Below, in pieces: positions 34,819 through 43,200 of a DNA stretch of 64,000 bases. The DNA lies in contig NZ_JAPDPJ010000007.1 of the NCBI RefSeq assembly GCF_026013605.1, forward strand, positions 60,791 to 124,790. Direction: 5' to 3'. Below the pieces are notes generated by a model. That model saw only the letters and a program-made list of their open reading frames with translations. It was not told the DNA's origin and did not search any database. The stretch comes from Plebeiibacterium sediminum. GTDB lineage: Bacteria; Bacteroidota; Bacteroidia; Bacteroidales; Marinilabiliaceae. The number at the start of each line of letters is the position of its first letter. Positions within the stretch are counted from its first letter, which is position 1. Both the position numbers and the translations under genes were made by a program.

Positions 34819-36327
34819 ATGAGTAATAAGGATAAAGCTTTTTTTGGGCATCCACTAGGGTTGTCTACTCTGTTTGCTACAGAGATGTGGGAGCGTTTTA
34901 GTTATTATGGAATGCGAGCACTTTTAGTTTATTTCCTTACTGATACCCTAATGAATGGTGGTTTCGGAATGGAAGAACTTGATGCATTTACAATATATGG
35001 AGTTTTTACAGCTTTAGTATATGTAACACCAATTATGGGAGGAGTACTTGCTGATAAAGTACTGGGACAGCGTAAAGCAATTTATATTGGAGGTATTACA
35101 ATGGCATTAGGTCAGCTATTATTATCCTATAGCGCTATGTCTATTTCATCTTCATTAGAATCAAGACAATTGGTATTTTATGTAGGATTAGGTGTATTAA
35201 TTTTAGGTAATGGATTTTTTAAGCCTAATATTTCTACCATGGTTGGCGAACTATATGATAATGCCGATCCAAGAAAAGATGGTGGGTTCACTATTTTCTA
35301 CATGGGTATTAATATTGGAGCAGGTATTTCTCCATTAGTAGCTGGAAAATTAGGTGAGCAAGTAGCCTGGCAATATGGATTTTTAGCAGCTGGTATCGGT
35401 ATGGTAGTGGGAACTATCTGGTTTTTAATGAGAAGTCATACATTAGGACATATTGGAATGCCTCCTGCCGTTAAGAGTCAAAGAATCAGATTGGCAGCTA
35501 AAGATTGGATGAGTGTTATTGCTTACGTTGTTAGTATTGTTTTAATTGTAGTAGGTTTTGTTTTTGGATGGAATCTGTTGTCAGAATCAGCATCAAGTAC
35601 ATTGATCACAATTGCCGCAATTGCCGGAGTACTTTATCTTGGATTTAGTATCTACAACGGAACAAATGGTAAAACAGAATGGAGTAGGGTTAGTGTAATT
35701 TTAGTATTAGCGCTATTTAATATTTTTTTCTGGGCAGGTTTTGAGCAAGCAGGTACAACGTTTAGTATTTTTGCCAGAGATAATACAAACAGAATGATTG
35801 GTAGTTGGGAAATTCCAGCTACATGGTTCCAAAGTATTAATGCTGTTTATATTGTTCTTTTTGCACCAATTTTTAGTGTGCTATGGTCTAAACTTGATAA
35901 GGTTAAATTAAATCCGAATACTCCAATGAAATTTGTTTGGGGTATGATTTTATTAGGTCTGGGTTTTGTAATCATGGCTTTTGCTTCAGAAAGAGCAGAG
36001 CATACACTTGTTAGTCCTCTTTGGTTAGCAATGGTATTCTTACTGCATACTTTTGGTGAGCTTTGTTTATCACCTATTGGATTATCTATGGTAACAAAAC
36101 TGTCTCCAACTAAACTTGTTTCTACAATGATGGGCGTTTGGATGGGAAGTTTTGCAGCAGGTAACTTTGTTGCATCACAAATGAAAGCTATCTCAATTCA
36201 ACTTGAGGGAGCATTAGATACTAGTATTCCGGTTTTCTGGTTTATTGCAATACAATCATTTATAGCAGCAGCTATTTTATTTACTTTAACCCCTTGGTTA
36301 AAGAAAATGATGCACGGAATAAAATAA
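34819..36327 (+). CDS. Proton-dependent oligopeptide transporter (POT/PTR, MFS)
   Basis: 502 residues with about 14 membrane helices. The family signature ExxER (Glu22-Met-Trp-Glu-Arg26, within FATEMWERFSYYGMRALLVYF) couples protons to peptide uptake. GNGFFKPNISTMVG and the FYMGINIGA motif in helix 5 are PTR2 hallmarks. It imports di- and tripeptides across the inner membrane. The gene stands alone with a terminator; pepD nearby may process imported dipeptides, which is inference. Confidence 0.95.
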   Translation: MSNKDKAFFGHPLGLSTLFATEMWERFSYYGMRALLVYFLTDTLMNGGFGMEELDAFTIYGVFTALVYVTPIMGGVLADKVLGQRKAIYIGGITMALGQLLLSYSAMSISSSLESRQLVFYVGLGVLILGNGFFKPNISTMVGELYDNADPRKDGGFTIFYMGINIGAGISPLVAGKLGEQVAWQYGFLAAGIGMVVGTIWFLMRSHTLGHIGMPPAVKSQRIRLAAKDWMSVIAYVVSIVLIVVGFVFGWNLLSESASSTLITIAAIAGVLYLGFSIYNGTNGKTEWSRVSVILVLALFNIFFWAGFEQAGTTFSIFARDNTNRMIGSWEIPATWFQSINAVYIVLFAPIFSVLWSKLDKVKLNPNTPMKFVWGMILLGLGFVIMAFASERAEHTLVSPLWLAMVFLLHTFGELCLSPIGLSMVTKLSPTKLVSTMMGVWMGSFAAGNFVASQMKAISIQLEGALDTSIPVFWFIAIQSFIAAAILFTLTPWLKKMMHGIK

Positions 36328-36350
36328 TATACTTATTTTAAAATATTAAG

Positions 36351-36384
36351 GGCCTGAGGAATTTACTTTCTTCAGGCCTTTTTT
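36351..36384 (+). terminator. Intrinsic terminator of the peptide transporter
   Basis: GGCCTGAGGAA and TTCTTCAGGCC pair (one G-U) around a short loop, followed by six T. Confidence 0.8.
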
Positions 36385-36474
36385 ATTTATTAGTGTTTTG
36401 CATAAAGTAATTGTATTTTCATCAAAATATTAAAGTTAAATAGCTTGTAGTTCATGATAATAAGTGCAGAATGT

Positions 36475-36482
36475 TACTTTTG
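36475..36482 (+). promoter_or_regulatory. Candidate -7 box of the transglutaminase-like gene
   Basis: TACTTTTG fits TAnnTTTG, 34 nt before the start codon at 36517. No -33 match is seen. Confidence 0.35.
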
Positions 36483-36516
36483 CTCTTAGTTTATTAATAT
36501 TAATTATGTTATATCA

Positions 36517-37518
36517 ATGCGAATTATAGTTGGATTAATCTTTTTAATGCAATTTTTGGGTGCCGGATATGGTCAGATTAGTGATCAGATTAAAGAAAGG
36601 GTGGATGCTGAGTATAATGATTTCCCGGATATTGAGCACTTTGGAGCAAAATTGAATCATGATTTTTTCTCAAAATATGATAAGGTTGGCGCTATATATT
36701 ATTGGATATGTAAGAATGTGGATTATGATACAAAATCACACTTTAGTAAAAAGGGTGGATATACATACGATTTTAGATATAAAACCAGAGAAGAGAAGGT
36801 TGAAAAAATTCAGGAAATAGATAATAAGATGGCTCTTGATGCTTTTAAATCAAAAAAAGCAGAAGGAAAAGTGTATGCACATTTGTTTAAAAAGATGTGT
36901 GATAATGCAGGTGTTGAATGTGAAGTGATTTCCGGAGTATTAAAATCGAAGTATACGGATATTGGTAAGAAGCCAGGAAGATCGAATCATATGTGGAATG
37001 CTGTTAAAATTAATGATAAATGGCATTTGGTGGATGCTTCGATGGGGGCCGGGTTTTTAAGTGAACTGGATCAGGTTTTTGTTAAAGAGTATTCCGAAAC
37101 TTTCTTTTTGATGGAACCCAAAGCGTTTTCATTAACACATTATCCTAAAAGGGATCAATGGCTGTTTTGTGATACAACACCTGAAGAATTTGAAAGCTTA
37201 CCTTTATTACATTATCGTTATTTTCGTTTTAAGGTTGGACTTACCAGTCCACTGAATGGAATAATTACGTCCCTTGATAAAGATTACTTGACTATACAGT
37301 TTAAAGAGAAAGAAAAGATTAATTTTCAGGATCTGATGGGTTTTTCGTATGGAATTGAAAAAGAAGATCAATTGGCCAAAATTGTTCCGATAAAGAAAGG
37401 TAATATATTAACCTTAAAAATTCCGGTTAAGGATATTAAATATGACTATTTAACCATCTTCTTCAAAGCTCAGCCTTTGGTGAGTTATCGAATTAAAATT
37501 TCAAATAATATAAACTAA
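36517..37518 (+). CDS. Transglutaminase-like protein lacking the catalytic cysteine
   Basis: 333 residues with a signal peptide ending GAGYGQ, so it is exported. Residues about 50-180 resemble the transglutaminase core: GAIYYWICKNVDYD, then EGKVYAHLFKKMC, then NHMWNAVKI with His158 and HLVDAS with Asp173. The residue that should be the nucleophilic Cys (expected in a GxCxGYA context) is Gly117. The His and Asp are kept. The domain is therefore probably non-catalytic, perhaps binding peptides or glycans. The C-terminal half is beta-rich and unrecognised. It is convergent with tonB with only 13 nt between. Confidence 0.75.
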   Translation: MRIIVGLIFLMQFLGAGYGQISDQIKERVDAEYNDFPDIEHFGAKLNHDFFSKYDKVGAIYYWICKNVDYDTKSHFSKKGGYTYDFRYKTREEKVEKIQEIDNKMALDAFKSKKAEGKVYAHLFKKMCDNAGVECEVISGVLKSKYTDIGKKPGRSNHMWNAVKINDKWHLVDASMGAGFLSELDQVFVKEYSETFFLMEPKAFSLTHYPKRDQWLFCDTTPEEFESLPLLHYRYFRFKVGLTSPLNGIITSLDKDYLTIQFKEKEKINFQDLMGFSYGIEKEDQLAKIVPIKKGNILTLKIPVKDIKYDYLTIFFKAQPLVSYRIKISNNIN

Positions 37519-37538
37519 AATACGGTTATTTTTAGTTT
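37512..37538. terminator. AT-only hairpin across two convergent stop codons
   Basis: AAACTAAAA and TTTTAGTTT, 9-bp perfect stem with a 9-nt loop, spans the stops of the transglutaminase-like gene and tonB. It may end both transcripts; the stem is weak. Confidence 0.35.
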
Positions 37539-38476
37539 AATACAAAGTGATATGTAATGGTTCCCTTCTGAAATGCTGAAGCATTTGGATCTGAATTGAA
37601 TTTAGCCTTTTTAGCGGCCTCAATTGCTGCTTTTTTCAAGGTAGAGTTTTGTGTTGTTGATCCTTTTAGCTGGAATTCTGCACTGACTACTTTACCATAT
37701 TTGTCTACAGTAACTTGTACTACAACAATGCCTTCTTCCTGAATGCTGTAGCTCGGTTGTGGCAGAGACCCTACTAATGATCGTCCAGTTAAATCAAATC
37801 CGGATCCGGAATTTCCCAAGCCACTACCTGTTCTGTTTTTGCTATTAGGATCGCCAGTAACATAACCCTGATTACCAGAACCGCCTGCATCACCTTCAGA
37901 ACTGCTGTTGTTATTTGATTTACCAAAAGCTCCGCTAACCTTATTTCTGGCATCATCAGCAATACGTTGTTTTTCTTCTCTTTCTTTGCGTGCTTCTTCC
38001 TCTTTTCGTAAACGTTCAGCCTCAGCTATTCTTTTCGCTTCAGCTTCCTCTTTTGCTTTTCTATCCGCTTCTTCTTTTGCTTTACGGTCTAATTCTTCCT
38101 GTATTTTTCTCTCTTGCTCCTCTTTTTGCTTTTTTAAGCGATCTTCTTCTTCCTTCTTTTTTTGTTCCGCACTTTTTATTTCAGGAGCTTCATCATAGTC
38201 CTGTGTTTTAATAGACTCTTCAGCTTTAGGTTCTGATTTTTCCTTTGGAGCAGGAGGTGGTGTTGTTTGCTGAGGCTGAGAAGGAGTTGGTTGTGCTGAT
38301 GATTTTGGAGGTTCAATTTCTCCTAATCCAGTCTGAACATTACCCAGGTTAACTAATATACCTTCCTCTTGCTGAGGAACAGTTTTTAAACCAAAGAAAA
38401 TGAGCAGTAAAAGAACAATAATATGGAATACTATTGAACCTATAATTCCGTGTCGATTATATTTTTTTTGCATCAC
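37532..38476 (-). CDS. tonB: TonB-like energy transducer
   Basis: 314 residues. A short cytoplasmic start is followed by one membrane anchor at about 12-30 (IIGSIVFHIIVLLLLIFFG). Next comes a Pro/Gln-rich linker, a long charged helix of EAK-type repeats at about 100-175, a Gly/Ser/Asn-rich spacer, and a C-terminal TonB domain from LPQPSYSIQEEGIVVVQVTVD onward. It links the inner membrane proton motive force to outer membrane receptors, with the ExbB/ExbD proteins encoded immediately upstream. The long coiled stretch also recalls TolA, so a TolA role cannot be excluded. A second ATG one codon on (38473) is an alternative start. Confidence 0.88.
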   Translation of the reverse strand: MMQKKYNRHGIIGSIVFHIIVLLLLIFFGLKTVPQQEEGILVNLGNVQTGLGEIEPPKSSAQPTPSQPQQTTPPPAPKEKSEPKAEESIKTQDYDEAPEIKSAEQKKKEEEDRLKKQKEEQERKIQEELDRKAKEEADRKAKEEAEAKRIAEAERLRKEEEARKEREEKQRIADDARNKVSGAFGKSNNNSSSEGDAGGSGNQGYVTGDPNSKNRTGSGLGNSGSGFDLTGRSLVGSLPQPSYSIQEEGIVVVQVTVDKYGKVVSAEFQLKGSTTQNSTLKKAAIEAAKKAKFNSDPNASAFQKGTITYHFVLN

Positions 38477-38504
38477 TTAAAATCTTTGAATTAAATAAAC
38501 TAAC

Positions 38505-38900
38505 CTACTTTGGTTGAGTTGCTAATATTAGTTTATACTTATTTTTAATGGCAATATCTCTTATTTTACCAACAATTGAAAAAGGAACTGATTCATCCAC
38601 ATGCAAAGCAATATAAGTTTCCGGTTCCTGATCCATTATTTCTTTTAATCTTTTTTCCATACTCCAAAAAGAAACTTCATCGCCTTCAATAAAATATCTT
38701 AAATCTTTGGTTACAGAAATGGTTGTGTTTGGCTTAGCCGAAACCTGATGGTCACTCTTTGGAAGTGTAAGGTCACTATTGGCAATGGGAGTAACCAATG
38801 TTGATGTAATCATAAAGAATATGAGCAACAGAAATACAATGTCTGTCATACTTGACATACTAAATCCTGATTCAACCTTACTTCTTCTTCTTAACCCCAT
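38505..38900 (-). CDS. exbD: ExbD/TolR family biopolymer transporter (second copy)
   Basis: 131 residues. The N terminus RRRSKVESGFSMSSMTDIVFLL has the single membrane helix (about 17-37) with the proton-relaying Asp20 in SMTDIVFLL. The periplasmic domain follows. It is a diverged tandem copy of the ExbD at 38948-39337. Two ExbD genes after one ExbB are common in Bacteroidota and probably make a heterodimer in the ExbB pore. The gap to tonB is 28 nt. Confidence 0.92.
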   Translation of the reverse strand: MGLRRRSKVESGFSMSSMTDIVFLLLIFFMITSTLVTPIANSDLTLPKSDHQVSAKPNTTISVTKDLRYFIEGDEVSFWSMEKRLKEIMDQEPETYIALHVDESVPFSIVGKIRDIAIKNKYKLILATQPK

Positions 38901-38947
38901 AGTGATTCAATTATTTACTATTTCTGACTAGTACCCTCTGGTTTTTA

Positions 38948-39337
38948 TTACCTAATGTCTAAAACAACTTTAATAGCATTACTTTCAGCAATATCTAATA
39001 ATTTTGCCACTTCACCAGTAGGTGCATTTTTATCCGTACGTAGTTTTATATAAGTTTTATCTGTACTTTTAAATTCCTGAAGAATAGTTGCTTCAAGATT
39101 TGATTCAGAAACTCTGCTGTTTCCAATATAAAAACTGCCGTTTGAAGTTACTCGTGCATTAATAAACTTTTCAATAACAACTTTTTTGCTGGCTTGTTTT
39201 GGTATCAGTAATTTAATGGCGTTAGGATGCACCATTGTTGAAGTTATCATAAAGAAAATAAGGAGCAGGAATACGATGTCTGTCATACTTGACATACTGA
39301 AACTTGCATTTATTTTCGCTCTTCTTTTTAAAGCCAT
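38948..39337 (-). CDS. exbD: ExbD/TolR family biopolymer transporter (first copy)
   Basis: 129 residues starting KRRAKINASFSMSSMTDIVF, with the membrane helix and Asp20 as in the second copy. The periplasmic part diverges more than the helix. It follows exbB after an 88-nt spacer that contains an inverted repeat, and is followed 47 nt later by the second copy. It takes part in the ExbB/ExbD proton channel of the inner membrane. Confidence 0.92.
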   Translation of the reverse strand: MALKRRAKINASFSMSSMTDIVFLLLIFFMITSTMVHPNAIKLLIPKQASKKVVIEKFINARVTSNGSFYIGNSRVSESNLEATILQEFKSTDKTYIKLRTDKNAPTGEVAKLLDIAESNAIKVVLDIR

Positions 39338-39339
39338 AT

Positions 39340-39402
39340 GAATTTAGATTATAGAATTTAGATAAGAGATAAGAGATTAACTAAAATATAAGATCTCTTA
39401 TC
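39340..39402. repeat. Direct and inverted repeats in the exbB-exbD spacer
   Basis: GAATTTAGAT occurs at 39340-39349 and 39354-39363. GATAAGAGAT at 39361-39370 is a perfect 10-bp inverted partner of ATCTCTTATC at 39393-39402, with an extra AAGAGAT repeat inside. The mRNA could fold into a stem-loop between exbB and exbD. Confidence 0.55.
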
Positions 39403-39425
39403 TTTTGTCTTTAATCTTGAGTCTT

Positions 39426-40115
39426 TTATGCAACAGGTTCATTTAGTAAATCCATGAATTCCATGGTTCTGGCTTCAAGTTTGAAAACAACTTTTTCAAC
39501 CCGGGCAACTAAAAAGTTATACGCAAAATAGGCCATAATACCAATTGCCAATCCAGTTACTGTTGTTACCATTGCTGTGTAAATACCTGATGAAAGTAAA
39601 CCAACATCAATATTGTTTCCTGCATTAGCCATATCAAAGAATGCTCTGATCATACCAATAACTGTTCCTAAAAAACCAATCATTGGAGCTCCACCGGAAA
39701 CTGTTGCAAGCGTAGGTAAACCTTTTTCTAGTCTACTAATTTCTAAGTTGCCAACATTTTCAATGGCTGTGTTTACATCAGATAAAGGTCTTCCAATTCT
39801 ACTAATTCCTTTTTCGATCATTCTGCTAACCGGATTGTCAACCTGCTGGCAAAGAGAATAAGCAGAATCTATTTTTCCTTCGTGAATGTATTCTTTAATC
39901 TTATTCATGAAGCTCATGTCCTCAGAAGCTGCCTTCCGGATGGCAAAAAAGCGTTCAATAAAAATATAAATAGCAACAAATGAAAGTAGGATCATCGGAA
40001 CCATAATCCATCCACCATTAATGGCCATTTCTATATAATTCATTTGGTTTTCTACAACTTCAGCAGCAGCCTCTGCATTTTCTGTGGTTGATTGTATCAA
40101 TAATAGTAGACTCAT
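39426..40115 (-). CDS. exbB: ExbB/TolQ/MotA family proton channel
   Basis: 229 residues with three membrane helices (about 35-55, 140-165 and 180-205). GGWIMVPMILLSFVAIYIFIERFFA is split over the first, and VSGGAPMIGFLGTVIGMIRAF lies before and in the second. The latter is the conserved ExbB pore segment. It forms the pentameric proton channel that energises the TonB-like protein in this operon (exbB-exbD-exbD-tonB). The N terminus has an acidic, Gln-rich extension. An inverted repeat in the spacer after it may lower expression of downstream genes. Confidence 0.93.
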   Translation of the reverse strand: MSLLLLIQSTTENAEAAAEVVENQMNYIEMAINGGWIMVPMILLSFVAIYIFIERFFAIRKAASEDMSFMNKIKEYIHEGKIDSAYSLCQQVDNPVSRMIEKGISRIGRPLSDVNTAIENVGNLEISRLEKGLPTLATVSGGAPMIGFLGTVIGMIRAFFDMANAGNNIDVGLLSSGIYTAMVTTVTGLAIGIMAYFAYNFLVARVEKVVFKLEARTMEFMDLLNEPVA

Positions 40116-40232
40116 GAAATGTATGTGTTAATTATATTTGGTGTAAAAATATATAATTTGTTTTAAAATGATAACGGAAAAACTCGTATAAAATTATTCG
40201 ATGGTGGTATTGTTGTTTTGAGAAGGTTCTGT

Positions 40233-43200
40233 TTACGGATTATTATCAGTTTCCAGTTCTAGCTCTTTTTCTTTTTTTGCTTTACCAGTAATCCAATCCC
40301 AGTACTTTCTGATCAATTCGCCAAATGTATTAAATTCCTCCTGATAAGATAAACCAACACCTTGTGTTGTAGGTGAACTATCATAGCTAAAGTCATCGTT
40401 ACTGTGAGTATATGCTTTTGCTCTTAAAGAACCCGATTTATTTAGTTTCACATCCATGTCAAAATCACCAACAATATTACTGGTGTTTTGCTGCACAGCG
40501 CTATAACCGCCATATTCAACATTACCATTTAATGATACTCTGTTATTAAATAACTGAGTCGATAGCGCAACTTCAATCTGTTCGCTCGATATTTCATCTT
40601 CTGGTCTGTAATTTATACCAATATCTAAATCATTACTGATTTGCGAAAGCCAATTGCTCAAATAACTTGAAAGCATTTCGGATGTTGTTGTTAAAGCTGC
40701 TGTGTTAACCTGGTTGTTACTTCCAGAACCAGCATTGTAACTTGGGGTAAAAAACTTGTTCAGAATAAGAAGAGATAGTACCTGTCGGTTTAATTCTTCT
40801 TCAGTATTAATGGCATCTTCAATTATATTCTGAGTCGATTCTTCCATTGTAGGAGCGGAAATATCAAACTTAACAGATGGCTGAGATAGACGGTCTCCTA
40901 AAATCAAATCGCAATTGATTGGAATACGTTTGTATATTTCACCATTTTCATTGATGTCGTCACTCGAGGGTGCTACAAGTGGTTGTATAGATGTTTTTAT
41001 TTTATAGGTTGCTGTAATATCAATCAGTGCGTCATAAGGATCACCTTCCCATAAAACTGTTCCTCCTTTGTTAATATCGAAACGTTTATTGACTACATTT
41101 TCCAGAGAAAACAAATAATCTCCATCTTCAGCAATGTAATCCCCGTAAAAGTTAATATCACCTTCTTTCGAAATTTGAATTTGTAAAAACCCATTGCCTG
41201 AGCTCCTTAAGATATCACCTACAGTTGGGTCGAAAATTACTTGTAATTGAGCGTCCGGTGTAATTTCAATCCCCATATTCATGGAGAAATTAGATAGGTT
41301 AACTTTATAATCATTTTCAGTGTTTTGAGAAGATGTTGTGAAAGTAGAATCTGAATGATTTATAAATTGAATAAAATTGTTATCTAAAGATTCTTCTCTA
41401 TCTGAAATTGGAATAAAAAGTTTAGTGTTTTGTTCTGATTTGCCTTGTATGTCAATGTTTATTTCATCAGTTGTTCCTGTTACTGCAAGGTCTCCTGATG
41501 CATATACATTCCCATAATAATAAGGATTGTCTTGCACTGTGGTGTTTAGAACAAGCATGTTATTGGCTCTTGCATATAAGTTATATGACATGTTGTAAAA
41601 GTTATTATGCAAAATTTCACCAGTAAAAGAACCTCGTTTTCCATCTGTATCGGTGACGGTCATATTTTTAAAAACAAGTGAATCTGAAGTTAGTCTGACA
41701 CTATCCTCGATAAAGAAGGAACATTTTAGTAAGTTAATATCAAAACTTGTTTTATTAACATTGAAATTTCCATCTAATTCAATTCGGTCGGCTCCATTTT
41801 TTAAACTGATATTTCCAGAAGCTGTACCTTTTAAATTCTGTGCAATTTTACTCAGGTATAAATTTAAAAAACCAATGGGTAAGCTATCTACTTTGAATGC
41901 GAATTCATAATTCTTGTTTTTAGGACTAAAATATCCTCCGCCAATAATTGTATTGAGATCTCCTCTTTGAGCATTCGTGTTTAAGATCACTGCATTTCTT
42001 TCCTTATCCCAGGATGACCTAATTTTGAAATTACCAATTTCTTCATCATTTACATTAAAATCATTAATGACAAGATTGCTGGAAATAATGGGAGATTCGA
42101 TATTTTCACTCACTTCAATTTCTCCGTTTAACAGGCCTTTAAATTCTAGTCTTTTAATATTCAAAAAACGTGTTGTTTCTTCCAGGTTAATATTTCTGAA
42201 GTATGCGGATAATGAGTTTTTACCCGTTTTGTACATCGCTCCATTTACGCTTATTTCCTGGTTTAAATGATGTGTTCTGAAGGTGTTAATTTTAAGTCCG
42301 TTGGGGTTAATGTGGAAAGAAGATTCCTGTATTCTCCAGGTTGTATCATTAATGATAATTGAAGAAGGTAATATATTAGTGCTTGAGTAGATCTCGCCAG
42401 AAGTAGATTTATTAAAAGTACTGTTTGTAAAAATTGCACCACTATTTGTTTTCTCGTCCCAATTATTCCAAAAAATATTTGCGCTTAAGGTGTCATTTTG
42501 TGACTGTTGAGTTAATGTAAAATTATACAGGGGAAGCAGATCTCCAAAAAATATGGTTTCACATCTCAGGTTGCTGGTGATTTTCGAAGTGTCACTTTTA
42601 AAATATAAGTTTATTTTATTTCCATGAATCGTATTGTATTTAAATTCATCAAAATTACCATCTAGTTCTAAATCATTTTCCTTACTTATAAACTTACCTT
42701 TAATTTCACTATTGTCAGCAATGTATATGTTAGGATTAAAAGTATAAAGCAAGTCCTGTAGTTGTTTTGTTTTTATGCTAAAATCAATATTGCAAGGTGC
42801 ACTTTCAGTATTTACAGTTCGAGTAAACAACGATGGTAAATAAGAGCTTAGTAATTGGTTTACTTGCTTAGGTAATAACTTTAATTGATATTCTCCTGTT
42901 AACCTGGCTTCCAAAATATTTGAATTGACAGATAAAGTTTTTAAGCCCTGGAGATCTTGTGAGGAATTAATAACAAAGCTATCCAATTTAAAGGTGCTGT
43001 TTTCGGTTTCAATTGTTCCATCAACTAGCTTTATGTTTCCTGTAATATCATTTAGGTTGTTACCATATAAAAAGGAATGAATATCTGCATTGATGGCACT
43101 GTTTTTTAAAGAAGGTGCAATTTGTAGCTTATCAAGCTTTAAATTGTGAACCGAAGCATTAAAATCAAATTCAGGAACCTCTTTTTCAAAATCCATTTTG

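Noticed and set aside
36517..37518. Active transglutaminase or protease
   Set aside because: The nucleophilic cysteine is replaced by glycine although the His and Asp are kept.
37908..38211. Plus-strand ORFs rich in Leu/Ser/Phe within tonB
   Set aside because: They are the antisense of the charged EAK-type repeat of the TonB-like protein.
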